From Piliocolobus tephrosceles (lineage: Eukaryota > Chordata > Mammalia > Primates > Cercopithecidae), in contig NC_045441.1 of the NCBI RefSeq assembly GCF_002776525.5, forward strand, positions 106,008,744 through 106,072,743: 64,000 bases of DNA, given 5' to 3'. The position numbers were made by a program, and so were the translations under genes. The notes below the pieces were generated by a model. That model had not been told where the DNA came from and did not search any database. It worked only from the letters and a program-made list of their open reading frames with translations. Position 1 is the first letter of the stretch, and each line of letters starts with the position of its first letter. Below, piece by piece: positions 22,503 to 33,604 of the stretch.

Positions 22503-23774
22503 AATTAAAAATAATAACATTTCCCTTCATTTCTGAAAACTTCAATTTTGCTCCTATTCCTGGCATTCCTCCAGCCCTTTCTCTGTTTCACGTGATACAG
22601 GCGAACTGCACTCACTCCAGGGTAACTCCAATCATTTCAAGTTTAAACAAGGTCAACTAAGGATTTCCTCCACTCCTCTACCTCTATTTCTCCCTGGGGA
22701 TGCTGTAAATTCTGGATGTTCTCTGAGGGTCACGGTGTTGGGGGAATATGATCGGTCTCTCAGCTGGGTTCTGCTCCTGTTTGCGTCTGCTGAGGTGGCC
22801 ATTACGCCCACCGATGATTGGCTTCATTAAAATGGCTGTGTTCCCCAACCCTGTGGCAGCCAGCTGCTAGTGTTTCCTATTGTTGCAACCATCTGCTGCC
22901 ATCTGCTGGTGTTTATTCTTGTTACAACCAATGAGCTCCCTTCAGGTCCCATAGGTCTCTCACAAAACTTGTAATTTCATCTTCTCCTACGTTACTCTCT
23001 GGAGCTACAGAAAATTGGTGGGATTGCCTCAGCTCTTTCCTACTGCATCTTCACTGGTCCCACGATGCTGCGATGCCAATCGTAACTCTTGTGAAGGACC
23101 CTCCCTCCTGATGTTCCAGACAAGATTGGGAGTACAAGTCTCCCGTCACTCTGAGATCCCAAACCTCCTTCTCCTACCTTTGAGAAAATTTTTATTTCCT
23201 TTTAGGCAGACTAAAACTGGCTCAGAGTTATCTCTCATAATTTTCGATCTTTAAATCGGGCCACAGAAAAGCCAAGAAACTGACATAATTCTCTTTGACT
23301 AGCATGAGGTGTCTCTTCACTTTGTATCAATGAAGACTAGGTTCAGTTCTCATGTTTAAGTTAATGCTGTAGAGAAGTCAAAGGGAACATAGGGAATAAT
23401 CTGCCCGCTCATGTTTGATGTCCTTCTGTACCCACGTTTATGTAGTGGGATTTGTCTAGCCTCCTGTTCCTGCTTCTGATTGATGCCACAGTTGTTTATT
23501 CTGAGGCCTTTACCTAAAGATGTTGCAGAATTTCAGCCATATTTTCTTCTAGTACTTTTATAGACTCAATATTTTAAACATTTAAATCGTTGACTTACGT
23601 GGTATTTATGTTGCACAGTGAGATGGGAATGCAGCTTATTAATTTCTCAAAATGACACAGCTACATAGTGGTTTGGATTTCTTGGTGGAAGATTAAGCCT
23701 GAAGTACTACTCAGAGATGCCGAAATTTTCATTAATTTTATGACTGGACCTATGAACCTGTCTTTAGAGTCAGA
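22503..23774. other. Moderately GC-richer unassigned stretch
   Basis: From about 22540 to 23270 the base composition is less AT-rich than its neighbours. A + frame at 23015-23254 is open for 79 codons without a recognised domain. I cannot assign it to a gene or repeat. An LTR-like origin is possible but no TG...CA ends or polyadenylation signal were identified. Contains the tandem repeat listed separately. Confidence 0.4.
22855..22935 (+). repeat. Imperfect tandem repeat, unit about 40-46 bp
   Basis: Two adjacent units both contain CTGCT(A/G)GTGTTT followed by a TATTGTTGCAACC or TCTTGTTACAACC segment. First: CAGCTGCTAGTGTTTCC then TTGTTGCAACCATCTGC. Second: CATCTGCTGGTGTTTATTC then GTTACAACC. 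The unit may descend from a duplicated regulatory-like segment of an old element. Confidence 0.7.
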
Positions 23775-23935
23775 GAATTGGCTCTCAACTTTGACTGTCT
23801 ATCAGACCACCTGGGAGCTTTAAAAAAATATTGATAACTGGTTCTCACCTCCTCATGTAATTGCTGTGGTGTGCATCATGATTACAAAAATCTTCCTGGA
23901 TGATTCCAGTGCACAATCAAGGTTGAAAACTTGCC
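23775..23935 (+). mobile_element. hAT-Charlie MITE fragment (MER5/MER20-like)
   Basis: TGGCTCTCAACTTTGACTG (about 23779) with CACCTGGGAGCTTTAAAAAA (23809-23828) at one end, and GTGCACAATCAAGGTTGAAAAC (about 23909-23930) at the other, are inverted relatives of each other, as in these short hAT elements. Confidence 0.75.
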
Positions 23936-24004
23936 CATGCGCAGTCAAGATTGTGTTTAGGGCAAAAGAGAGCAGGAGTGAGACCCACGTGATACCTATT
24001 TTCC

Positions 24005-24125
24005 CATGGAGTAATGTGGAGTGTGCATCCCAACACCTACAGGACTTGTTGAAACCCAGATTGCTGGACTCCTCTATCAGGGTTACTGATTCCCTAGGTC
24101 TGATGTCATGCCTAAGAAATTTATT
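24005..24125 (+). mobile_element. hAT-Charlie MITE fragment (MER5A-like)
   Basis: GGACTTGTTGAAACCCAGAT (24042-24061), TGCTGGACTCC and ACTGATTCCCTAGGTCTGATG (about 24085-24105) follow the MER5A order. Terminal inverted repeats are lost. Confidence 0.75.
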
Positions 24126-24985
24126 TATCTGGTCCTTTTATTTGGGTAGAAATTATCAGCAGTCACATTTATACTGGTACCTCTCATTTCCCCATTGGAA
24201 TTTTAGAAGATTGTAAATGAAAACAGTTCTATATGCAGCACTTATTTATGCATACTCATCTTGTTTAAGAGATGATTTAAGGTGCAATAAAATAAAATAT
24301 AAAAAAGGAAAGGTGACAAAATTTGAACATATGTAAAATAATACTTGAAAACATAAAATCAAAAGGATAATATACATATATACATATGCTGATGTTGGAC
24401 CATAAATTTGGCTAAGTTTTCTAGCAGTGAACATTAAGCAGAGAAACAAAATCACTGTGAGATTTATAATGTGCCCTTGATAAAAATAAGCCAGTAGCTT
24501 CAGATAAAAATGCTTACTTTGTCCTGGCATTAGAGGAAAATCTTCTCTATGTCCTTACAAATATGATTCTGTACAACACTGGGAATAAAATCTTCCCTTA
24601 TCCTTATCATTACAATGAACCTAGAATTTCTACTGATTAAAGTTGACAAAATTGACAAATGTCAATGAGTGACATTAATATAATAGTTCATTTGGTCACT
24701 AGGTAATTTAAAGTTTTCACTTTTAAATGAGGGTGTATTTACATAGGGAGTTCCTTAGTCCTCAGTGTGAAACATTGCTGTCCATCAAAATACTGTAGAA
24801 GAAATTATACAAAGTGCAAATATAATGCTGTTCACTCGTGATATCCTCAATATGCTTAGCTTGAGTCAAAGAATCTAGTAACTTTAACTTATTCTAGATC
24901 TTGGTTTTGGCCTTAAGGGGTGAGAGGTCACAGACTTTTTTAAGGATCTGCTGATCACTAAGCATCTTCTTCTCAGCAGATAATA
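24126..24985. other. No recognised feature
   Basis: AT-rich, with no supported exon or repeat. The minus frame at 24246-24530 is rich in hydrophobic residues because of T-rich sequence and is not supported. Confidence 0.45.
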
Positions 24986-25658
24986 TACGGTTGTTCCTCG
25001 TTAGTCACAGATTCTGAATTTGTGAATTCATCTATGCACTAAAGTGTACTTGTAACCTCAAGGACCACACCCGAGGTCCTTTCAAAGTCATTCTCAGATG
25101 TATGCATGTGCAAAGCATCAAAAAATTTGAATTTCCTGATGTGCACATTCCCAGCTGATGTGGAAATGGGTGACACTTTTTATGTTTCCGATCTCAAACT
25201 ATAAATGAGTATCCTTTAGTGCCACATTTTTTTCACAGTTTTGTGCATTTTGTTAATGATCTCCTGCTTAAAATGGCTCCCAAGCATAGTGCTGAAGTGC
25301 TGTTTAATGTTCCTAAGCACGAGAAGGCTGGGATGTGCCTTATGCAGAAAATGTATGTTAGACACGCTTTATTCAGGAATGATTTATAGTGACGTTGGCC
25401 ATGAGTTCACTGGTAATAAATTAACAATAAATATTAAATATGACGCCTTTAAAAAGAAACACACATAAAACAAGCTTATGTGTTAATCAGTTGATAAGAA
25501 ATGTTGTTCCCAGATGCTTGCAAAAGCTTATCTCTGTATTTTCCCAAGGAAAATAACTCTAAATTTCCTCTAGGAGCAATGATTCAGTGTTTGCTAATTC
25601 TGTGTTCATGGTCACTTTATAAAGCACAACTACTGCAAATATCAAGAATTGAACGGTA
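24986..25658 (+). mobile_element. Tigger-type (pogo/Tc1-mariner) DNA transposon, internally deleted, with TA duplications
   Basis: The element body 24988-25656 is flanked by TA at 24986-24987 and 25657-25658. The left end CGGTTGTTCCTCGTTAGTCA and the complement of the right end CCGTTCAATTCTTGATATTT are decayed terminal inverted repeats. Near 25270-25310 it keeps AAAATGGCTCCCAAGCATAG, the start region of a pogo-like transposase (reading MAPKHSAEVLFNVPKHEKA), followed by frameshifts. It is a nonautonomous, dead copy of about 670 bp. The exact Tigger or MER subfamily is uncertain. Confidence 0.82.
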
Positions 25659-25804
25659 TGCACGTAGAAGTCTCCTTCAAATTCAAGGATTTTATGAGGT
25701 CATGAGGCCTATTCGAGTACATTAGATAGAAGCCCTTGATGAAAAATGAATACACTAAATATATTAAGGGCTATCTTACATAAGTACTGTTTTCTTTCAA
25801 TGAG

Positions 25805-25985
25805 CTTTTTATAATGGTTATTGGCTCTACAGTCAGACTGCCAGGGTTCAAACCTTGCCTCTATGACTTTCTAGCGGGAGACCTTGGGCAGGTTTCTTAA
25901 CCCAAGCTTCCTCATCTGCAAAATAGGGGATTTAAGGAAAGAGATTAGAACATCAAACAGTATATGTGACATTACTAATATTTTA
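25805..25985 (+). mobile_element. MIR SINE, sense
   Basis: The tRNA-related half and core are clear: AGTCAGACTGCCAGGGTTCA (25832-25851), GAGACCTTGGGCAGGTTTCT (25878-25897), TTCCTCATCTGCAAAATAGG (25908-25927). Confidence 0.88.
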
Positions 25986-26789
25986 GATTGATTGATTGAA
26001 TATTAACCAGATACATACAAGAATAATTAGAATTTCTGTTACTTATCAGGGAGGGGGTTAGAGAACAGTGGGCAGCAGGTACAGGACAAACAAATACTGT
26101 TTTTAGACCTCAATGAGTATAAGGCTTCTCAATTAAACTGTCTACTATTCAGGTCCTCATGGTTCTGTTCACAAATGAGTTTGGTAAGAACTAATAACTG
26201 AAAGACTAGCCCACAGGGAAGTCAACTTTTTATTCCCAAACTTTGGGCTAAAAATAGTAAGAAAAAATAGTTGGGTTTTAAAATGAAGGGAAAGAGATTA
26301 GCAATTAGTGAGAGTAAAATATTAAAATGAAAGTTGAAAGACTAAGATAAAAGGCTAAAGTAAAGGCAAGAAGCTTAGAGATTATAATAGGAAAAAAAAA
26401 AAAAAAAAAGCAAAAGGAAAATGGACTAAAAGCTAATAAGGGACACGTACCCAAAACAAAGCTCAAGGTATGTCCAGTTTCCACAAGGGCTGGGTCCCTT
26501 GTAACAGTGGGGTCAACTACAACTCTGATAAACAATTCTTCAGGGATCTACGGTAACAAAGCATAGGACCACTCAGTTCAAACAACTGGAGGGATTTAGG
26601 ACAAGCAGCAATTTATCTAAGCTAAGTAGAACATACTGTTAAAATAAATATGATAGTAAAATAATTCTGAGGTGCTAAAAAAAGCTAGGACCTCCAGCTT
26701 TGTTTTTTAACATTGTCTGGGTTATTTTTGGCCCCTTATGCTTTAAAATAAAGTGCAAAAAATTAATTCATCAATTTTCACTGAGAGTG
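25986..26789. other. No recognised gene; poly(A) tract at 26392-26409
   Basis: An 18-base A run interrupts otherwise unassigned DNA. No gene or repeat family was recognised. Confidence 0.45.
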
Positions 26790-27056
26790 TTTGGAATTTA
26801 ATCTATTGATTGCGTTTGATGTATAGATCAGCTTGATGGTAATTGCTGTCTTCACAGAAGTCTTTAAATATGTGAACATAGTATATGTCTCCATTTATTT
26901 AGGACTTCAAATTTCCTCCATCATGTTTTGCAGTTTTCATTACGAGACCTTACAGTTCTTTTTTGTTGGATTTGTTTTTAGGCATTTGATGTTTATGCAT
27001 ACTGTTATAAATGGTATTGCTTTAAAATTTCATTTTATACTTGTTTATTGCTGGTA
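26790..27056 (-). mobile_element. Old L1M ORF2 fragment, antisense (left of Tigger)
   Basis: TTTAATCTATTGATTGCGTTTG (about 26798) and the run to CTTGTTTATTGCTGGTA (27040-27056) are antisense L1 ORF2, just downstream of the RT catalytic region. It stops exactly at the TA where the Tigger element begins, and matching L1 sequence resumes at 28747. Confidence 0.75.
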
Positions 27057-27127
27057 CAGTATGCCCCACATAAAGACGGTTTAATCAACAATAGACCACA
27101 TTATAAGGCAGTAGTTCCACAAGCATA

Positions 27128-27262
27128 CAATGGTGGTGGCTTATACCTATAATCCCAGTGTTTCGGAAGGCCAAGGTGGGAGGATTCCTTGAGGCCAGGA
27201 GTTTGAAACCAGCCTGGACAATATAGCAAGACCCTGTCTCTGCGTAATAATAATAAATAAAG
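27128..27262 (+). mobile_element. Alu left-monomer element (FLAM/AluJ-like)
   Basis: GGTGGTGGCTTATACCTATAA (about 27131) to AAGACCCTGTCTCTGCG (27228-27244) covers one Alu monomer and is followed by a (TAA)n-rich tail. The high divergence fits a free left monomer or AluJ age. It sits inside the Tigger element and so is younger than it. Confidence 0.8.
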
Positions 27263-27511
27263 ATTACAATGAAATTGAAAAACTCCTATTGTCTAGTAAT
27301 GTCATAGCAGTCATAACATCATGGTGCAATGCATTATTAATGTATTTGTGGTGATATTGATGTAAACAAACCTACTACGCTGCCAGCCATATAAAAGTAT
27401 TATGTACAATATATAATACTTGATGATGACAATAAACTCTATGTTACTGGTTTATATATTTACTATACTATAGTTGTTATTGTTCCTTTGGAGTGTACCT
27501 CTTCTATTTAT

Positions 27512-27692
27512 TATTTTAAAGCTAACTGTAAAACAGCCTCAGGCAAGTCCTTCAGAAGGTATTTCAGAAAGCATTATTGTCATAGGAGATGACAGCTCCT
27601 TTCACGTTATTGCCCCTGAAGACCTTCCAGTGGAAAAAGATGTGGAAGCAGAGGACGGTGATATTGATGATTCTGACTCTGTGCAGGCCTAA
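27512..27692 (+). pseudogene. Tigger transposase C-terminal remnant
   Basis: An open run inside the Tigger element reads KLTVKQPQASPSEG, then IVIGDDSSFHVIAPEDLP and the acidic end EDGDIDDSDSVQA before TAA. I recognise this as the acidic tail of pogo-like Tigger transposases. The DNA-binding and DDE catalytic parts are absent, so it cannot act as a transposase. The ATG at 27474 is in noncoding-like sequence and is not a genuine start. No promoter is visible. Confidence 0.75.
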
Positions 27693-27801
27693 GCTAATGT
27701 GTGTCTTAGTTTGTAACAAAAAAGTTTAAAAAGTTTTTTTTTTTTAATTAAAAGTTTTAAAAATAGAAAAAGCTTATCTAACAAGAATGTAAAGACAGAA
27801 A

Positions 27802-28135
27802 AAAAAAATATCTATATGTAGTTTTTTTTGAGATGCAGTCTCGCTCTGTCTCCCAAGCTGGAGTGCAGTGGCATGATCTCAGCTCACTGCAAGCTCCGCC
27901 TCCCGGGTTCATGCCATTCTCCTGCGTCAGCCTCCCGAGTAACTGGGACTACAGGAACCCACTACCATGCCCGGCTAATTTTGTTTTCGTATTTTTTTTT
28001 TTTTTTTTTTTTTTTTTAGTAAATACAGGATTTCACCGTGTTAGCCAGGATGGTCTCGATTTCCTGACCTCGTGATCCGCCCACCTTGGCCTCCCAAAGT
28101 GCTGGGATTACAGGCGTGAACCACCGCATCCGGCC
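27802..28135 (-). mobile_element. AluY-type SINE with target-site duplication and extra tail sequence
   Basis: A minus-strand Alu whose body starts after the T run at 27821-27828 and ends GGCC at 28132-28135. GACAGAAA occurs at 27794-27801 and 28136-28143. Between the left copy and the T run are 19 extra bases (27802-27820) that look like a mutated A-rich tail. A long T run at about 27993-28017 has expanded in the middle A-rich linker. It is inserted in the Tigger element. Confidence 0.9.
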
Positions 28136-28744
28136 GACAGAAAGTATTTTTGTGCAGTTTTACAATGTGTTTGTGTTTTAAGCTACATGTTATTATGAAA
28201 GACTCAAAAAGTTTAAAAAAAATGATTTAAAAGCTTATAAAGTAAAAAGTTATAGTAAGCTAAGGTTAATTTATTATTGAAGAAAGAACCAATTTTAATA
28301 AATTTAATGCAGCCTAAGTATACAGTGTTTAGAAAGTCTTTAGCAGTATACAGTGATGTCCTGAGCCTTCACATGCACTCAGCACTCACTCAGTGACTCA
28401 CCCAGAGCAATTTCCAACCCTGCAAGCTCCATTCATGGTAAGTGCTCTCTACAGCAGACCATTTTTATCTTTTATACCATATTTTTACAATATTCTTTCT
28501 ATGTTTAGGTATACAAATATGTATTATTTTGTCATAATTGCCTGTTGTATTCAGCATGGTAGTTTGCTATACAGGTTTGTAGCCTACGAGCAACAGGTTA
28601 TTCCATGTAGTCTGGGTGTGTAGTAAATGGGCTATACTCTCTAGGTTTATGTAAGTATACTCTGTGATGTTTGCAAAACGATGAAATTGCCTAATGGGAT
28701 ATTTCATAGAACAGATCCCAGTTGATAAGTGATGCATAACTGTG

Positions 28745-28850
28745 TAGAGAATAAAACAGTGGACCATAAATAGTAATTGTCATGTTCCCAATTTCAGGGA
28801 AAATTTTCAATATTTCACCATTAAGTACATTGCATATGTTGAAATTAGGT
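28745..28850 (-). mobile_element. Old L1M ORF2 fragment, antisense (right of Tigger)
   Basis: TTTCAGGGAAAATTTTCAAT (about 28793) with ATTTCACCATTAAGTA is antisense RT-region L1 and continues the L1 piece ending at 27056. Together they are the target into which the Tigger inserted. Confidence 0.65.
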
Positions 28851-28899
28851 ATGTTTGTATATCAAAACACATCCTTAAAGGAGGGAAAGAGCAGTCACA

Positions 28900-29680
28900 C
28901 AATGGAAGATATTTTTAATAAATATCTCTAGTAAAGGACTTGTATTCAAAATATATAAAGAACTCCTATAAGTTCATAAAAGTCAGACAACTTAATTGAA
29001 AATAGGGAAATATTTGAGCACATACTTCACAAAAGAAAATATCTAAGAAGCCAAAAAACATGTGAGAAGATAAGTACATTTATAAGTCATCAAGGAAATA
29101 GAAATTAAAATCACAACGTAATACCACTACATACAAACTAAAAAGGCTAAGATGAAAATTACTGACAACATCACATATTGCTGAGTATGTGGAGTAGGTA
29201 GAAATCTCACGCACAGCTGATGGGAATATAAATGGTCAAACTACTTGAGAAAACTATTTGACAGCATCTATTAAAGCTCAACACACACGTATTCTTTGTC
29301 TCAACAATAATATATGCAACAGAAATACTATTATTATTAAAATACATGCACAAGAGTATTCATCAAAAACTGAAAAATGGCTCAAATGTCTATCAAGAGT
29401 AGAAATGAATGAATAAATAAATAAATATTATATATTATAATACAGTATAAAACAATGAGAAGAAGCTATTGCTAGAGGAATAGCTTTGAACTTGGTGAAA
29501 TACACACTGTAGACTTCTATTTACATGCAATTCAAAAAAATAGACAAAAGTAATCAATGACATTAGAAGTCAAGGTGGAGAATGGTACTAGGAAAAGGCA
29601 CAAGGAAGCTTCTAAAGTGCTAGTAATATTAAATATTGTGATCTGGAAGCTGGTTACATAAGTGTGTTGAATATGAATGT
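28900..29680 (+). mobile_element. Old L1M 3' part, sense (ORF2 C-terminus to 3' UTR)
   Basis: TTCAAAATATATAAAGAACTCC (from about 28952), CATCAAGGAAATAGAAATTA (29088-29107), CTGATGGGAATATAAATGG (about 29217), and GATCTGGAAGCTGGTTACAT (29641-29660) are in the order of the L1 ORF2 end and 3' UTR. The usual last hundred bases and poly(A) tail are missing at 29680, where an opposite L1 begins. An (AAAT)n stretch is at about 29408-29430. Confidence 0.8.
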
Positions 29681-32600
29681 AGTGAAAGTGGACATTCTTG
29701 TCTTGTTTCAGTTCTTAGGAGAATTGCTTTCAACTTTTCCCCATTAAGCATGATTTTGACAGTGGGTTTGTCATATATGGCTCTCATTATTTTGAGGTAA
29801 GTTCCTTCTATGCCTAGTTTGTTGAAGATTTTTGTTATGCAGGGATGCTGAATTTTATTAAATGCTCTTTCTGCATCTATTGAATGATCATACAGTTTTT
29901 GCTAATTCTGCTTGTGTGATGAATCACATTTATTGATTTACATATGTTGAACCATCCTTGCATACCTAGAATAGAACCTGCTTGATCCTGAAGAATTATC
30001 TTTTTGATGTGCTGTTGGATTTGGTTTGCTAGTATTTTGTTAAGGATTTTTGCATCTATGATCATCCAGGGTTATTGGTCTGTAGTTCTCTTTTTTCATC
30101 GTGTCCTTGTCTGACTTTGGTATCAGGATGTTATACCAGTTCCAGTTATAACAGTTCCAGTTAGTATTGATACCAGTTTTTTTTTTTTTTTTTTTTTTCC
30201 TGAGATGGAGTCTCGCTGTGTTACCCTGGCTGGAGTGCAGTGGCCTAATCTCAGCTACTACTACCATCTCCCCGGTTCAAGTGATTCTCCTATCTCAGCC
30301 TTTTAAGTAGCTGGGATTACAGGTGCACGCCGCCACCGCTGGCCAATTTTTTGTATTTTAGTAGAGAGATAGGGTTTCATTGTGTTGCCCAGGCTAGTAC
30401 CGAACTCCTGAACCCAGGCAATCCACCTGCCTCAGCCTCCCAAAGTGCTAGGATTACAGGCATGAGCCACCGTGCGTGGCCTAGTACCAGTTCTTCTTTG
30501 TATGTTTGGTAGAATGCAGGTGTGAATCCATCTGGTCCTGATCTTTTTTCTAGGGGGAGATATTTTATTACTGACTCAATCTCACTACTCATTATTGGTC
30601 TGTTCAAAATTTCTGTTTCTTCCTGGTTCAATCTTGAGAGGTTGTATGTGTCCAGGAATTTATCCATTTTCACTAGGTTTCCTAGTTTATGAGCATAGAG
30701 ATGTTTATAGTAGTCTCTGATCTTTTGTTTTTCTGCGGTATCCCTTGTAATATTTGCTTTTAAATTTCTGATTATATTTATTTGGATCTTCTCTCTTCTT
30801 GATTAATCTAGCTAGCAGTTTTTCAATTTTGTTTATCTTTTCAAAGATAAATAAACCAACTTTCATTTCATTGATCCTTTGTTTCATTGTGGTCTCAATT
30901 TCATTTAGCTCTGCTCTGATCTTTGTTATTGTTGTTCTTCTGTGAGTTTTGTGTTTGTTTTGCTTTTCTTTCCCTAGTTCTTTGAGGTGTGACAGTATGT
31001 TCACTTTTTCGATGCAGTTATTTAACACTATAAACTTCCCCATTAGCACTGTTTTTGCTGTATCCCAGAGGTTTTGGTATGTTGTATCTGCATTTTTATT
31101 CATTCCAAATACTTTAAAATATCCACCTTAATTTCATTATTGACCCAAAGATTGTTCAGGAGCATACTGTTTAATTTCCAAGTATTTTTATAATTTCAAG
31201 AATTCCTCTTGGTATTGATTTCTAGTTTTATTCCACTCTGGTCTGAGAAGATACTTGATATGATTTCAATATTTTAAAATTTATGGAAGCTCATTTTGTG
31301 GCCTGTGTATCTTATAGATTGTTCCATGTGCTGACGAGAAAAATGTATATTCTGAACTTGTTAGATAGAGTGTTCTATAAATGTCTGTTAGGCCGATTTG
31401 GTCTAAACTTCAATTTAAGTCCAGTGTTTCTTTGTTGATGTTCTGTCTCAATAACTTATCTGCTGCTGTCATAGAAGAGTCAAAGTCTTCCACTATTATT
31501 ATGTTTGTATCTGTGTGTTTCTTTAAGTCTAGCAATAATTTCATGAATTTGGGTGCTCTCGTGCTAGTTACATATATATTTAGAATACTTACATCCTTGT
31601 TAAACTTGATCCATTTATCATTACATAATAACATTATTTGTGGGTGCTTTTACTCTTTTATTAATTAAAGTCTTTTTTTATTATATAAATATGGCTACTC
31701 CTGCTTTCTCTTAGTTTCTGTTTGTTTGTAGTATCTTTTTCCATGTCTTTGCTTCAATCCATAAGTGTCTTTACCAGTAAAGTGTTTTTTATTTTCAGCA
31801 TATAGTTGGTTTGTTTCTTTTTATCCATTCTGTAAATCTATAGCTTTTAAGTAGAGCATTGAATCCATATATGTTCAAGGTTAGTATGCATACATGAGAT
31901 TTTGTTCCTATCATAATGTTAATTGTTACCTAGTTGTTTTTGTGCATTCTTTGTTTCTTATTTTTCCTTTCTGTCTGGTTTGTCTTTGTAGTTTAATGGA
32001 GTTTGGCTGTGTTTCCATTTTATTCTTTATCTTCCTTGTTTCTATAATTATTTTATAAGACCTATGAGTTTTATACTTTTGTGCGTTTATGATGGTAAGT
32101 ATTGACCTTTCATTTTCAAGTTTAAAACTCCTTTGAGCATTTCTCGTAGGACAGGTCTCAAAGTGAAAAATTTCCTCAGCATTTGTTTGTCTGATAAAGA
32201 TATTGTTTCTCCTTCATTTATAAAGCTTATTTTGGCAGGATATACAATTCGTGGTTGACAGTTCTTTCTTTAAGAAGCCTGACAATAGGCTCCAAATCTC
32301 TCCCTTGAAGTGCTCTCCCATGGAATGGAGTTGCACAGTTTTTCAGTGGGTTAAGGTTTCTGCTAAGAAGTCTACTGTTAGTCTGATGGGGTTTCTGTTA
32401 CAGGTGATTAGACACTTTTGCTGATTTTAGGATTTTTTTTCTTTCACATTGACTTTAGACCATCTAATGGCTATATGTTGTGGTTAATTACATTTTATAA
32501 TGTATTTTTCTGGTGTTTGCTGGGCCTCTTGTACTCGATGTCTAAATCTCTTGCAAGGCTAGGGAAGTTTTCATCAATTAATTCCTCAGATAGATAGGTT

Positions 32601-33604
32601 TTCCAAACTTTTTGTTTGTTCTTCTCCTTTGGTAATACCAATGATTTGTAAGTTTGAGTGCTTTATGTAGTCCCATACCTCCTGAAGATTTTATTAATTC
32701 CTTTTTATTCTTTTTTCTTTATTTTTGGCTGACCAAATTAATTCAAAAGACCTGTAATCAAGTTTTGAGATTCTCTCTTCATCTTGGTATAGTCTATTGT
32801 TAACATTTTCATTTGACCTGACAATTTCTCACACTTCCAGGATTGTTATGCTGATTCATTTGGATAAAACTTTTTCCCTTACAATTTTGTAATTTGTTCA
32901 GTGAAATTTTCATTTCCAAAAGTTCTTCTTTGGCTTTTAAAAAAAGATATCTATGCCCTTGGTAAATTTCTCATTCATATCCTGAAATGATTTTCTGATT
33001 TCTTTGAACTGGTTTTCAAAGTTTTCTTGGGTCTCATTGAACATCTTTAAAATCAACATTTTAAATTCTTTATCTGGCATTTCAAAAATTTTGTTTTGGT
33101 TAGGATTCATTGCTAGATATGTAATGAGATCTATTGGGGTATCATAACACTCTACTTTTTTACACTTCTAGCATTGTTATGATGATACCTTCTCATCTGG
33201 AGGAACTGTCACTTCTTATTTTTGAATTTACCTTCATTTGGATGGAATTTTTATTTTCCTTGAGGATATGACTATAATGTATATTGAGTAGGGCCACTTG
33301 GCTTTGCTTCTGTGGACATTCAGTGGTGAAGATTCTGTATGAATTTATTGGTTATAAATAGCCTTAGTGTAGTGGCTTTTTCTAATGTCAGTTGTAGTAG
33401 ATGTGTACTGGGCATGTGAGCAAGATCACAGCTTTCTGAGAACCATGGTGGTGGACATCATGAGAAGTTTATATTGTTCCCAAACATTGTGCACTCGTAT
33501 CAGCAGAGTTTTTATTTGTTTGTGCAGGTTGACCTCTTGGCCAGGAGATGGCACTTGCAAGTAAGAGCTGACATTTGTGGTAGCATGCTTGAATTTTGTT
33601 TACT
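29681..33604 (-). mobile_element. Long L1M, antisense: RT, endonuclease and ORF1 regions
   Basis: Reading the minus strand backward from 33604: ORF1-like sequence (about 32150-33100), the endonuclease end at 31410-31634 (ILNIYVTSTRAPKF, VEDFDSSMT), the linker at 30705-31103 (TTYQNLWDTAKTVL, ITKIRAELNEIE), and the RT start at about 30480-30673 (RPIMSSEIESVI, SGPDGFTPAFYQ). Frames are broken throughout. RT text stops at about 29685, so the rest of ORF2 and the 3' UTR are missing. It continues as 5' UTR at 34004-35062. A 37-bp segment at 32311-32347 is repeated in the 5' UTR. Confidence 0.88.
30176..30481 (-). mobile_element. Alu SINE (S-like) inside the L1
   Basis: T tract from about 30177 to 30198, two monomers, GGCC ending at 30481. 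Imperfect flanks TGATACCAGTT (left) and TAGTACCAGTT (right, from 30482) suggest a decayed target-site duplication. The left flank also holds a short tandem duplication of GTTCCAGTTA-type sequence (30140-30162). Confidence 0.92.

Larger units (their letters stand above)
27057..28742 (+). mobile_element. Tigger-type DNA transposon with two Alu-type insertions inside
   Basis: The left end CAGTATGCCCCACATAAAGA at 27057 follows TA at 27055-27056. The right end GATAAGTGATGCATAACTG finishes at 28742, and its complement CAGTTATGCATCACTTATC mirrors the left end. Removing the inserts at 27128-27262 and 27802-28135 leaves an internally deleted element of about 1.2 kb that holds only the 3' part of the transposase gene. 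The TA on the right (28745-28746) is offset by two bases. Confidence 0.85.

Noticed and set aside
27474..27692. A possible small protein with an acidic C-terminus
   Set aside because: It is the transposase tail of a dead Tigger element, with no genuine start or upstream domains.
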